64,000 nucleotides of DNA from Streptomyces natalensis ATCC 27448 (lineage in GTDB: Bacteria > Actinomycetota > Actinomycetes > Streptomycetales > Streptomycetaceae): contig NZ_JRKI01000026.1 in the NCBI RefSeq assembly GCF_000935125.1, positions 1-64,000 of the forward strand, read 5' to 3'. Within the stretch, counting starts at the first letter, position 1. Each line of letters opens with the position of its first letter. The position numbers and the translations under genes were made by a program. Shown one piece after another: positions 55,927 through 64,000 of the stretch. The notes beneath the pieces are model-generated. The model saw only the letters and a program-made list of their open reading frames with translations, did no database searches and had not been told where the DNA came from.

Positions 55927-57954
55927 TCAGCCGACACCGGTGAGCAGCTCGTCGACGGCGGTGCGGAGGGACTCGTCCTCGGTGAAAGCGCGCCAGGCGC
56001 CGAAGTGGTGCAGGCGCCGGTCGTTGGTGGGCAGGTCGTTCAGGAGTCGCGCGGCGGGCTGGGCGGCATGGCCCATCCGCGTCAGATACCGCACCGCGGG
56101 GAGGATGACCGGCAGGTAGGTGCCGTCGGCCAGATTGTGGACGGTGTCGAGGAGGACCGGCACGGCGCTGTCGGTGTCACCGGTCGTGGTCCAGAGGGCG
56201 TGCGCGGCCTCGACTCTGGTCCAGGGATCGGTGTCGGTGGTCTGTGTCTGGATCTTGTCGGCGTAGCCGGCGGCGTGTCGGCCGAGGGCGGCCAGCTTGC
56301 GCAGGGCGGGGTGCGGGAAGCGGCCCTCCGTAGCGGCAGGCCCCAGCACCTTCAGGGCCGGGCCCGGCTCCCCGCCGAGCTGCCAGTACGCCCAGGCGGC
56401 GAGCTCCGCGGCCGCGCCTGCACCTGCACCTGCACCTGCACCTGCACCTGCACCTGCGGCGGTTGACCGGGACAGCAACACTTCACGGGCCCGCAGCAGT
56501 TCCTGTGCCCTGGTGCCCGTCGGCCCGATCGCGGCCAGGGCTGTGGCGGCCGGGGTCCACGTCCGGTCGTCCTCCAGCAGGTCGAGCAGCTGCGGAACGG
56601 CTGCCTGTGCAGGGGGTCCCCAGGCGGCGAGCACGTCACAGAGTTGGTGGAGCAGGCGAACGTCAGTGGCAGTGGTGTCCCTGGCAGTGGCGTCTGTGGC
56701 GGTGGCGTCCCTGACGGTGGCGGTAGTGGTGCCGAGTCGGTGGCGGATCGCAGGCAGCAGGAGCTCTGCGTGGTCGGGGAGGTGGACGAGTACCTCGTGG
56801 AGGGCGGGGAGGACGGGGAAGTGGACGGCGTGGCGGGCGCTGTGAAAGACGCCGGTCGAGGAGAAGCCGGACGGGGCGCCGGCCACGCGCTCGGCCAGGC
56901 CCGGGACGCAGCGCGGGTCGTTCATCCGGGCCAGCGCCCACAGGGCCGCCTCGGCGACCGTTTCCCGCGTCCGTGTCGTCCGGGTGGCGGTGTCGCCGAG
57001 CAGTGCGGCGACCGCGTCGGCATGGTCAGCGGCCGACGGACCGAGGCAGGCCAGCAGTTCGGCCGCCCGATAGCGCACCTCGGCGACCGGATCGTCCAAC
57101 CGCGCCACGATGGCCGGCAGCAGCGCAGTGGTCGGCGAGCGCCACTGGGACAACAGCCCGCCCGCCTGTGCCAGGGCTCCGATCCGCTGCTCCTGGTCGG
57201 GGTGGTGGGCCAACAGGCCGAGCGCGAAGGCGGGGGACGCGTCCGTGAACAGCTCCGCCGCCCAATGCTGGACACCCTGCGCCCCACACGCCACCGAGCT
57301 GGTGTGCTGCCACAACTCCACGCTCGGGTCACGCACGGCGGCCAGCACGAACTCCGGCGGCCGCGCAGCACGACGCGAGTCGCCATCCGCGAGCGCATGC
57401 ACCGCCGCCAACCGGCGCTGCGGCTCCGGCGAGTCGAGCAACGCATGGAGGAGGGTGTTGACCTCCTGGGAACGGTCGCCGGCCGGCTCCCGCCGGACCG
57501 CCTTGCCGAGCGCGAGGATCAGGTCGAGACGAGTGGCCGGGTCGCTCTCCGTCTGCCAGCACCGTAGGAGCGGTGGCAGCAGGAGCTCACCAGGGTCGGC
57601 GCAGACCCGGGCCACGTCGGCCGCGGCCCGCCGGATCTCCGGCGCGGGATCGGCCAGCAAGGCCAGCACCTCGGGCAGCACCCGTTCCCAGGCCGATGAC
57701 CAGCCGGGGTCCAGGAACCTCTCGGCGACCTGCCCTGCCTCCGCCACCAGCATCGCCACCAGGTCCAATGCCGCGCGACGGTACGGAACGGGCGGGGCCG
57801 CAGCCGAGGCCAGGCTCAGTAGAAAGGGCAAAGCGGCCGGGACGGCGGAGCAGATCCAACCGCCCTGATGGAACAGCAGGTTTTCCAGCTCGAACGCCGC
57901 CTCCTCGGCGTCCTCGGGATCCGGTCCTGCGCAGCGGCGGAGCAGACCGGGCAC
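55927..57954 (-). CDS. HEAT-repeat protein
   Basis: A 675-residue alpha-helical repeat protein. Typical helices include VLPEVLALLADPAPEIRRAA, ARLDDPVAEVRYRAAELLAC and LLDLLEDDRTWTPAATALAA, with Pro and Asp at HEAT turns. GTG 57954 is the first usual start, but in the same frame upstream I read PLWEGLDAVDWAGLEHNYGS, which fits the normal N-terminus of these proteins, so translation may begin near 58045 at a non-standard codon. An Ala-Gly tract at about residues 500-516 arises from a (CACCTG)n repeat, and a Thr/Asp/Ala repeat (ATATDATARDTTATD) lies near 412-428. Its function is probably scaffold-like. Confidence 0.88.
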   Translation of the reverse strand: MPGLLRRCAGPDPEDAEEAAFELENLLFHQGGWICSAVPAALPFLLSLASAAAPPVPYRRAALDLVAMLVAEAGQVAERFLDPGWSSAWERVLPEVLALLADPAPEIRRAAADVARVCADPGELLLPPLLRCWQTESDPATRLDLILALGKAVRREPAGDRSQEVNTLLHALLDSPEPQRRLAAVHALADGDSRRAARPPEFVLAAVRDPSVELWQHTSSVACGAQGVQHWAAELFTDASPAFALGLLAHHPDQEQRIGALAQAGGLLSQWRSPTTALLPAIVARLDDPVAEVRYRAAELLACLGPSAADHADAVAALLGDTATRTTRTRETVAEAALWALARMNDPRCVPGLAERVAGAPSGFSSTGVFHSARHAVHFPVLPALHEVLVHLPDHAELLLPAIRHRLGTTTATVRDATATDATARDTTATDVRLLHQLCDVLAAWGPPAQAAVPQLLDLLEDDRTWTPAATALAAIGPTGTRAQELLRAREVLLSRSTAAGAGAGAGAGAGAGAAAELAAWAYWQLGGEPGPALKVLGPAATEGRFPHPALRKLAALGRHAAGYADKIQTQTTDTDPWTRVEAAHALWTTTGDTDSAVPVLLDTVHNLADGTYLPVILPAVRYLTRMGHAAQPAARLLNDLPTNDRRLHHFGAWRAFTEDESLRTAVDELLTGVG
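56417..56456. repeat. CACCTG hexanucleotide repeat, six or more copies
   Basis: Six perfect tandem copies at 56421-56456 plus a partial one encode alternating Ala-Gly inside the HEAT-repeat gene. Length changes stay in frame. Confidence 0.95.
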
Positions 57955-58201
57955 GTCCTCGGCAGACCCGTAGTTGTGCTCCAGACCCGCCCAGTCGACC
58001 GCGTCCAGCCCCTCCCACAGCGGCCTTGACCAGCCCTCCCGCCTCGACCGCGCCCAGCTCTCCCCCCATGCGCGTGACCCTACCGCCGTGACCTCCTACT
58101 GGGTCGAGGGTGGCGTCGCTCCCTGAGCCAGGGACGTCCCGATCGCGCCCGTCCGCGAAACCCCGTGGCGTGGCGTATGCGGGACGGCAGAGGATACGGG
58201 C

Positions 58202-58681
58202 GTGATGACCCTTCGCATCGCCTCGTCGGACGACCTCGCGATACTGACGAGGCTCAACGCCATCGTTCATGACGCGCACGTCCGCCACAGGCCCGATCTC
58301 TTCGTCAGCACTCCCTCGCGTGACTCCCTCGAAGCTCTCCTGATCCGTCAACTGTCAGATCCGGACACGACGTTCCTCATCGCCGAGACGACGCCCGACG
58401 GGAACGCCCTGGGATACGCAATGGCCCGAGTGGCCACGCGGCACGGCAACGCGCTCATTGCGCCGGACTCGGTCATCTCGCTTGAGCAGATTGCCGTGGA
58501 CCCCAGCGCTTCGCGCAAGGGCGTCGGCTCGGCGCTGCTGGACGCGGTGCGGGACATCGGACGGGCCGCCGGCTGCCGACGCCTGGTGACCAACGTCTGG
58601 GATTTCAATGAAGGCGCGCTTTCCTTCTACCAGGCATCCGGCCTGAGGCCGATGAGCAGGATGCTTGATCAGGGGCTCTGA
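58202..58681 (+). CDS. GNAT family N-acetyltransferase
   Basis: About 158 residues from GTG 58202 or ATG 58205 (MTLRIASSDDLAILTRLNAI). VISLEQIAVDPSASRKGVGS...ALLDAVRDIGRAAGC is motif A with the pyrophosphate loop SRKGVGS, and VWDFNEGALSFYQASGLRPM is motif B. TFLIAETTPDGNALGYAMAR forms the central strands. The substrate is unknown. It is divergent from the HEAT-repeat gene. Confidence 0.9.
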   Translation: MMTLRIASSDDLAILTRLNAIVHDAHVRHRPDLFVSTPSRDSLEALLIRQLSDPDTTFLIAETTPDGNALGYAMARVATRHGNALIAPDSVISLEQIAVDPSASRKGVGSALLDAVRDIGRAAGCRRLVTNVWDFNEGALSFYQASGLRPMSRMLDQGL

Positions 58682-59314
58682 TCACCTGCTACGCCGGGCG
58701 TATTCGTGCGGACGGCCCCCCGTTTGGCAATCGACGACCGGCGGCCAACTACCCGTGACCGGCGACCACCTCCCCCGTCCCCCGCACCAGCGGCCCGCAC
58801 CTCAACTGACGGGCCGCCATGGGAGGTTCACACCGAGCGGTCCCCGGGAGCGGTTGCCCGCTCACCCGCCCACCCGCTTGACGGATACGTCGCTGCTGGT
58901 GGCGTGGTGTGCCGCGGCCTGCGTACGAGCCACGTTGTTGGCGCGGAGCGCCGTATGCCGTACGGGTTCTGCGGGGGGGGCGGGGGCCTGGTTACTCAAC
59001 CGCAGATTACTGTACGTACGTACTATATTACGTCGCGGCCATGTCGCCCCGGCCAGGCGAAACAGCGACCCTCTCGTAGGTCATGTAGCGCCCCCCTCGT
59101 GCGACATACGGCATTGACGGGAAGCGAAGCACCCCACCGGCGTGACACAGAGCCCGCACCCAACAACCCAGGGTGCACCATATGTCCAACTTGCACCCAT
59201 CCCCCACTCCACCTACAGTACAAACGTACTGTTCACCCGTCGCGGCGCAGGCCCAGCATCCGGCCACCCACCTCCCCCAGCCGCCGCGCACCTCACCCCC
59301 TAGGAGTGCACCCG
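58682..59314. promoter_or_regulatory. Gene-poor leader of the VOC gene with palindromes
   Basis: No ORF here is credible. GTACGTACGTAC (59012-59023) is a 12-bp palindrome in an AT-rich patch. ACAGTAC-AAAC-GTACTGT (59215-59232) is a perfect inverted repeat of TetR-operator size about 80 bp before the VOC start. GTAC is shared by both, hinting at one regulator. The G run 58974-58982 is notable. GGAG at 59302-59305 is the ribosome binding site. Confidence 0.55.
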
Positions 59315-59701
59315 ATGAAGGCCCCCGCCATCTCCCCCTGCCTCGGCGTTCCCGACACCCAGGCGGCCTGTGACTTCTACGAGAAGCTCGGCTTCACCGC
59401 CCTGCCCGGTGGCGACGATGCGAACGACGACATCCGCATCCTGCTGTTCGAGGGCGAGTTCGCGCTGATGGTCTTCCGCGACCGGCACCTGCGGGACTGG
59501 CTGCCGGTCCTCAAGGACACCCCCGTCGGCGCGTTCGGCATGTTCTACCTGGCTGTCGACGACTTCGACGCCTACGTCGAGAAGATCCGCCCGCTGGTGA
59601 CCGTCACCAAGGACACCCTCGAGCACAACGGCCAGAAGATCTTCTACTTCACCGACCCGAACGGCTACGTCATCGGCGTCACCCAGAAGCAGACCTGGTA
59701 G
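59315..59701 (+). CDS. VOC-superfamily (glyoxalase/bleomycin-resistance-like) protein
   Basis: A 128-residue protein from ATG 59315, GGAG 9 bp upstream. ISPCLGVPDTQAACDFYEKL...GFTALPGG opens the fold, and FYFTDPNGYVIGVTQK closes it with the DP-G-x metal/ligand strand. Two beta-alpha-beta-beta-beta modules are visible. It lacks some metal ligands in module 1, so it may be a binding protein rather than an enzyme. A perfect inverted repeat upstream suggests tight control. Confidence 0.9.
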   Translation: MKAPAISPCLGVPDTQAACDFYEKLGFTALPGGDDANDDIRILLFEGEFALMVFRDRHLRDWLPVLKDTPVGAFGMFYLAVDDFDAYVEKIRPLVTVTKDTLEHNGQKIFYFTDPNGYVIGVTQKQTW

Positions 59702-59921
59702 CGGGCCCGGCAAGTCCGGGTCGCAACAGACCTGCCGCGGCCCCGGCCCCGGCACTGCTCCTGCCTTGCCCTGTCCTGTCTTGTCCTGCCCGGAATCACT
59801 CCGCCCCTCCGCACGTTTTCGCGACCGGCATGGTGCGGCGGCCGCACCCGCCCCTGCACGCGGGTGCGGCCCGCCCAGACGCCCCAGGCCGCCCCTCCCC
59901 CATCCCCTCCCTCGGAGCCGC

Positions 59922-61121
59922 ATGACCACCCCCCTGGAGATCACCCGCCCGCCCCGCATAACCCCCGCCCAGCGCCGTGCCCGCCTGGCGCGCCGGCAGC
60001 TCCTGGCCGCACGGGCGCGCGTCGACAGCCCCGAGGAAGCGGCCACGGCGGTGGTCGGCCTCCATGCCACCGACCCCGCCACCGTCTTCCTCGCCGCCGC
60101 GGCCCGCCTCACCAGCCCGGACGTCGCCTCCGTGGAGCGGGCGCTGTACGAGGACGTCACGCTGGCCCGCATACGGTGCATGCGCCGCACCATGTTCGTG
60201 CTCCCCGCTCACCTCGCACCCGTCGCCCACTCCGCGACGGCGAAGAACACCCACAGCCACCGCGCGGACGCCGTGCAACGGCTGCGGGACGCCGCCGGCT
60301 GGGACGAGACCCGCTACGCCGCCGCGGAACGCGACATCCTCACCGTCCTCACGGCATTGGGCGCAGCCTCCGCCGCCGAACTCGTCGCCGAACTCCCGGC
60401 CCTGCGCGTGCAGATCACCACCTTCCCCGGCAAGTCCTATCAGTCCCGGCAGCGCGTCTGCGCCCCGATCCTGGGTGCCCTGGCCGCCGACGGCCGGATC
60501 CGGCGCAGCCGTCCCGCCGGATCCTGGACCTCGGCGCAGTTCCGTTGGGCGCCGTCGACGCCTCTGCCCGAAGTCCCTGCTCAGGAGGCCAAGGCAGCCC
60601 TGGCGCGCCGCTACCTTGCCGCCTACGGCCCGGTCACGGCCGACGATCTCAAGTGGTGGACGGGGTGGAGCCTCACCGACACCCGCAAAGCCCTCGCCGC
60701 CACCGGAGCCGAGGCCGTCGCGCTCGATGAAGGCACGGGATATCTCCTGCCCGAGGACGCCGAACGGTCCCCCGAATCCGAATCCGAACCCGAACCCGAG
60801 CCCTGGGCGGCGCTCCTGCCCAGCCTCGACCCCACGGCCATGGGCTGGCGCCACCGCGACTGGTATCTCGACCCGGACCATGTCCCGGCCCTCTTCGACC
60901 GCAACGGCAACATCGGCCCCACCGTCTGGTGGAACGGCCGCATCATCGGTGCATGGGCCCAGCGCTCCGACGGGCACATCAACCACCGCCTCCTCACCGA
61001 CCCCGGCCGGCAGGCCCGTACCGCCATCGAGTCCGAAATCCACCGGCTGACGGAATTCCTCGGCACCACCCGCATCACCCCCTGCTACCGCACCCCCCTG
61101 GAACGCCAACTCGCCGCATAG
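59922..61121 (+). CDS. AlkZ/YcaQ-type winged-helix DNA-binding (DNA glycosylase-like) protein
   Basis: A 399-residue protein from ATG 59922 with GGAG 7 bp upstream. RRARLARRQLLAARARVDSP...EEAATAVVGLHATDPATVFL is the usual opening of the HTH_42 family, RIRCMRRTMFVLPAHLAPVA the first winged helix, and YLAAYGPVTADDLKWWTGWS the second. Family members such as AlkZ unhook interstrand crosslinks made by azinomycin-like agents; the QxQ/QxD active-site motif is not obvious here (GLHATD occupies a similar position), so activity is uncertain. An acidic Ser/Glu/Pro repeat (ESESEPEPEP) is inserted near residue 290. Confidence 0.85.
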   Translation: MTTPLEITRPPRITPAQRRARLARRQLLAARARVDSPEEAATAVVGLHATDPATVFLAAAARLTSPDVASVERALYEDVTLARIRCMRRTMFVLPAHLAPVAHSATAKNTHSHRADAVQRLRDAAGWDETRYAAAERDILTVLTALGAASAAELVAELPALRVQITTFPGKSYQSRQRVCAPILGALAADGRIRRSRPAGSWTSAQFRWAPSTPLPEVPAQEAKAALARRYLAAYGPVTADDLKWWTGWSLTDTRKALAATGAEAVALDEGTGYLLPEDAERSPESESEPEPEPWAALLPSLDPTAMGWRHRDWYLDPDHVPALFDRNGNIGPTVWWNGRIIGAWAQRSDGHINHRLLTDPGRQARTAIESEIHRLTEFLGTTRITPCYRTPLERQLAA

Positions 61122-61168
61122 CAGCGGCACTCCCTGGGCGGCGGGCGGACGAGCCCCCGGCTGGTCGG

Positions 61169-62422
61169 TCAGCGCTGGTCAGGCCCGGCCGAAGCGAGCG
61201 CAGCATCGGCGGCGTCCGCCTTCGGGTGCGCCACAGGCCCAGGTCGCGGCGATGAGGGTCCCCCCTGTTCCAGCGAAGTCGAGAGCTTGGGGGAGGGTTC
61301 GGGCAGGGTGCGGAAGAACAGCCAGCTCAGCACCGGCATCAGGATCAGGGGGGCCAGGGCGGTCCGCAGGGACGTTGCGTCGGCGATGCTGCCGATGGCG
61401 GGGCTCGCCAGACCGCCGATGCTGACGGCCAGACCGAGGGTGATCCCGCTGGCGGTGCCGACGCGCGAGGGCATGTAGTCCTGGCCGAGCGTGACCTGAA
61501 GCGAGAAGGGGACGTACAGACCCGCCGAGGTCAGCGCCACGAACGCGTACAGGGCCGGGCCCGGCACGAACACCACTCCCGCGACCGCCCCGACCGTGAT
61601 CAGGTACGACCAGCGGCACACCGTGACCCGGTCCCAGCGGTTGGCCAGCGAGCCGCCCAGCACCGAGCCGACCGCGCCGCCGAGATAGAGCACGAACAGT
61701 GCCGCGGGGCCCGCCGCGCTGCCGCCGTCCATGCGCTGCGTGGCGTACAGCGAGATGAAGGCGCTCAGGCCGACGAAGACGATCGACCGGCACACCACGG
61801 CCAGCGACAGTTTCACGAAGGACGCGCGGTCGTCGTCCCCGGCCGGCACCGCCGTACCGGCTCCGGCGGCCTGCCGCCGTCCCAGCGCGCGCAGCACGGG
61901 CAGGCACAGCGCGACGCCGGCGAGTGCGGGCAGCGCCAGCAGCGGCGTCAGACGCAGCCCGCCGGTGGCCACGACGGCGGCGACCATGAGCGGGGCCAGC
62001 GCGAAGCCGAGATTGCCGCCCACGGAGAACCAGCTCATGGCGCTGTGGCTGCCTTGGCTGACGAGCCGGGCGACCCGAGCGGACTCGGGATGGTAGGCGG
62101 CCACGCCGACCCCGGAGACCGCTACGAACGCCAGCGTCAGCCCGTAGGAACCGCTCAGCCCGCTCAGGGCGATGCCCAGACCGCCCAGCAGGGTGCCGAC
62201 CGGTAGCAGCCAGGGCATCGCCCAGCGGTCGGTGAGGGCGCCGAACACCGGCTGGGCCACCGATGACAGCAAGGAGGCGGCCAGCACGATGCCGGAGACG
62301 GCGGCGTAGCTGTAGGCGCGCTCGGCGACGAAGAACGGGACGAGGGACGCCACTGCGCCCTGGTAGATGTCGACGCAGGCATGACCGACGGACAGCAGAG
62401 TGATCGATGTATTCCTTTGCAC
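61169..62422 (-). CDS. MFS transporter, fosmidomycin-resistance (Fsr)-like
   Basis: Twelve hydrophobic helices with the Fsr-like opening TLLSVGHACVDIYQGAVASL...VPFFVAERAYSY and motif A FGALTDRWAMPWLLPVG. GVAAYHPESARVARLVSQGS is the conserved loop of this subgroup. I suggest GTG 62422 (VQRNTSITLLSVGHA), although no spaced ribosome binding site is visible; an upstream in-frame ATG at 62491 would overlap the divergent AraC gene. The C-terminal tail is Pro/Ala rich. The neighbour AraC gene is the probable regulator. Confidence 0.88.
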   Translation of the reverse strand: MQRNTSITLLSVGHACVDIYQGAVASLVPFFVAERAYSYAAVSGIVLAASLLSSVAQPVFGALTDRWAMPWLLPVGTLLGGLGIALSGLSGSYGLTLAFVAVSGVGVAAYHPESARVARLVSQGSHSAMSWFSVGGNLGFALAPLMVAAVVATGGLRLTPLLALPALAGVALCLPVLRALGRRQAAGAGTAVPAGDDDRASFVKLSLAVVCRSIVFVGLSAFISLYATQRMDGGSAAGPAALFVLYLGGAVGSVLGGSLANRWDRVTVCRWSYLITVGAVAGVVFVPGPALYAFVALTSAGLYVPFSLQVTLGQDYMPSRVGTASGITLGLAVSIGGLASPAIGSIADATSLRTALAPLILMPVLSWLFFRTLPEPSPKLSTSLEQGGPSSPRPGPVAHPKADAADAALASAGPDQR

Positions 62423-62476
62423 TCCGTCAGGATCCGGGCCCGGCACCGTGTCGCACTTCCGATAAACTGCCGCGTG

Positions 62477-63292
62477 ATGCCGAAAAGCCGCCATGAGATC
62501 CACCATGAGATCGGTCGTGAGGCCCGGCATGGGCTACGTCGTGAAATCCGGCAGGAGATCCGTCATGAGCCGGTCGCTCCGACCCGCACCCAGTGGCTGG
62601 CGTCCGGCAGTGCGATCGACGCCCATCGGCACGACGACCACCAGATCGTCTACGCCGGCCGGGGAGTTCTGGCGATCACGACCGGCGCGGGTTCCTGGGT
62701 GGCTCCGGGCACCCGCGCCATCTGGGTGCCCGCCGGCACCGTGCACGCCCACCAGGCCCACGGGGAGCTGGAACTGCACCTGGTGGGGCTGCCCGCGGCC
62801 GAGAACCCGCTCGGCCTGGACGCGCCGACCGTGCTGGCCGTCGGCCCGCTGCTGCGGGAACTGCTCGTCGCCTACACCCGCACCCCGGACGACGACAGTC
62901 CCGAACGGGCCCGTTTGCGCGCGGTGTTGATCGACCAGCTGCGGGCCTCCCTCCAACAGCCGCTGCACCTGCCCGCTCCGGCCTCGCCTCTGCTGCGGAC
63001 GCTGTGCGACATCCTTCGCGTCGATCCGGCCGACAGCCGCACCCTCGCCGAACTCGGCCGTGACGTCGGGGCGAGCGACCGCACCCTGTCCCGGCTGTTC
63101 CGCAGCGACCTCGGCATGACGTTCCCGCAGTGGCGCACGCAGTTGCGGCTCCAGCGCGCACTGGTCCTGCTGGCCGAGGGAACACCGGTGACCTCGGTGG
63201 CGCACCGGTGCGGCTGGTCGTCTGCAAGCGCCTTCATCGACGTCTTCCGGCGCACCTTCGGCCACACACCGGGCTCCCACCCGACGGGCTGA
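62477..63292 (+). CDS. AraC-family regulator with cupin N-terminus
   Basis: A 271-residue protein from ATG 62477. Residues about 1-30 are an unusual charged repeat (RHEIHHEIGREARHGLRREI) encoded by near-repeats of CATGAGATCC. Then comes a cupin sensor (AIDAHRHDDHQIVYAGRGVL, IWVPAGTVHAHQAHGELELH) and a C-terminal AraC domain with two HTHs (TLAELGRDVGASDRTLSRLF, VTSVAHRCGWSSASAFIDVF...RRTFGHTPG). It is divergent from the Fsr-like transporter, a standard AraC-exporter pair. Confidence 0.92.
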   Translation: MPKSRHEIHHEIGREARHGLRREIRQEIRHEPVAPTRTQWLASGSAIDAHRHDDHQIVYAGRGVLAITTGAGSWVAPGTRAIWVPAGTVHAHQAHGELELHLVGLPAAENPLGLDAPTVLAVGPLLRELLVAYTRTPDDDSPERARLRAVLIDQLRASLQQPLHLPAPASPLLRTLCDILRVDPADSRTLAELGRDVGASDRTLSRLFRSDLGMTFPQWRTQLRLQRALVLLAEGTPVTSVAHRCGWSSASAFIDVFRRTFGHTPGSHPTG

Positions 63293-63386
63293 CGGGCTGA
63301 CGGAGCGTGCGGGCCCAAGACGCCGCCCGCAGACTCCCTCCGGGGCCATGGACGGGGGCGTGGCGTGGCGGGCGGACAGCGGCTCG

Positions 63387-64000
63387 TCAGCCGCACTGCC
63401 ACGTGAACACCGCCCGTTCGAAGCGCCGCTCGGCCAGATCCTGCGGCCGGATCAGCCAGTACAGCGCCCCGCAGTCCCCCCACATCATGTCCGCGGCATG
63501 CTCGCTGTCGAACTGCGCCAGCAACACCCAGCCACCCGCCTCGTCGGACAGCCGGGGATCGTCCCAGGGCACCTCTCCGTCCAGCACCGCCGCAGCTATC
63601 TCCACCTCCACCGGATTCTGAACCGGCCGCGGATGGCCGCCGATCCGGTGGCCCACCGTGCCGTCGAACTCCCACAGCGCGTCGAGGAACTCCTGGGCGC
63701 ACACCGGGTGGTCGTACCGCTGCCCGAGCGGGGCCCCCGGCGCGAACGCGTCGCGGATCTGCGGATGCCAGGGCTCGGCCGCCGTCATCGTCACCCGCGC
63801 GGTCAGTGGCACCACCGGATACGGCTCCAGCACCCGCGGCGCCGCACGCTGCGACGTATCCGCGCCGGCCGGGACGTACAGCACGCGGGCACCCGCCCAG
63901 CTGTCACGGTCTTCTGCCAGGACGAGAGCATCGCCGTCATCCAACTGACCGTCGAAGTAGAAGAAGAGCAGCGTCCCTTCGTCCGGGAGCGGGATGTCCA
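63387..64000 (-). CDS. DUF1963 (YwqG-like) protein, 5' end beyond window
   Basis: The minus-strand frame is open from the window edge: IPLPDEGTLLFFYFDGQLDD, then RVLYVPAGADTSQRAAPRVL, IGGHPRPVQNPVEVEIAAAV and VLLAQFDSEHAADMMWGDCG...ALYWLIRPQDLAERRFERAV. LLFFYFDGQ, the IGGHP loop and the WGDCG..YW..R.QDL end are the signature of DUF1963 proteins. About 204 C-terminal residues are in the window; the start lies to the right. Function is unknown. Confidence 0.9.
   Translation of the reverse strand, partial: DIPLPDEGTLLFFYFDGQLDDGDALVLAEDRDSWAGARVLYVPAGADTSQRAAPRVLEPYPVVPLTARVTMTAAEPWHPQIRDAFAPGAPLGQRYDHPVCAQEFLDALWEFDGTVGHRIGGHPRPVQNPVEVEIAAAVLDGEVPWDDPRLSDEAGGWVLLAQFDSEHAADMMWGDCGALYWLIRPQDLAERRFERAVFTWQCG

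Noticed and set aside
59796..61130. 444-codon minus-strand frame opposite the AlkZ-like gene
   Set aside because: Low-complexity Gly/Arg composition. The plus strand has a ribosome binding site and recognised winged-helix motifs.
1..64000. tRNA, rRNA or recognisable riboswitch
   Set aside because: I scanned intergenic regions for cloverleaf ends, rRNA motifs and common riboswitch cores and found none that I could support by eye.

Overview
The window looks like chromosomal accessory DNA from a Streptomyces or a close actinomycete. It has very high GC, strong third-position GC bias, frequent GTG/TTG starts and 4-bp ATGA/GTGA overlaps. Its gene content is typical of the genus: MbtH and NRPS A-T protein, MAB_1171c-type membrane protein, StrR/ParB-like regulator remnant and HEAT-repeat protein. 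All functional names below come from reading motifs by eye; no database search was run.

Layout. 0.1-3.5 kb: acetyltransferases, PhnA, a relic integrase and a truncated IS256. 3.9-10 kb: an OmpR-type two-component pair divergent from a translationally coupled DUF4956 / VTC polyphosphate polymerase / secreted PAP2 phosphatase set, followed by a frameshifted membrane glycosyltransferase that runs tail to tail into a broken pentapeptide-repeat gene. 10.9-12.3 kb: one small secreted protein and scraps of dead genes. 12.7-15 kb: a phage-type lysozyme and an amidase that share an almost identical 81-codon C-terminal module, with a 53-residue acidic ORF and a hidden frameshifted gene between them. 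15-17.7 kb: an insertion-sequence graveyard (IS5-like, IS3/IS481-like, IS701, IS630, ISL3 pieces) with a dead kinase.

17.8-32.4 kb is the centrepiece: a compact biosynthetic locus. A ten-gene minus-strand operon runs thioesterase, SDR, aminotransferase, tryptophan 2,3-dioxygenase, MbtH, HxlR regulator, P450, flavin reductase, luciferase-like monooxygenase, A-PCP didomain protein, P450. It is flanked by an ACMSD-type amidohydrolase, a divergent MarR/DHA2-exporter pair with three palindromes between them, and an OmpR-type winged-helix protein. The set matches the logic of PCP-bound tryptophan beta-hydroxylation followed by ring opening, as in quinoxaline-2-carboxylate and 3-hydroxyquinaldate pathways (echinomycin, thiocoraline). 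No condensation domain or peptide assembly line is present, so the product may be a free, extensively oxidised quinoline-type molecule.

33.0-36.6 kb holds a four-gene set: XRE regulator, HELAH metalloprotease, 7-TM MAB_1171c-like protein and secondary-metabolism-type amidohydrolase. Its 3' end is abutted by an IS701-type element inserted at the CTAG that contains the stop codon. 38-42.3 kb holds a group II intron relic and a three-gene operon (FAD/NAD(P)-binding protein, N-formyltransferase-like enzyme, MFS exporter). 42.7-54.6 kb is mixed: helicase, peptidase, erythromycin-esterase, SnoaL and MarR relics are interleaved with intact small membrane proteins, a 508-residue unknown, a DHFR-like reductase, a P-loop kinase-like protein and an MFS transporter with three tandem 14-bp repeats upstream. 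54.8-64 kb is more orderly chromosome: an unknown protein, a HEAT-repeat protein, GNAT, VOC, an AlkZ-like winged-helix protein, an Fsr-like MFS, an AraC regulator and a DUF1963 protein cut by the window edge.

The density of truncated and frameshifted genes, and of at least ten insertion-sequence remnants, suggests a chromosome-arm-like region where clusters are gained and lost.
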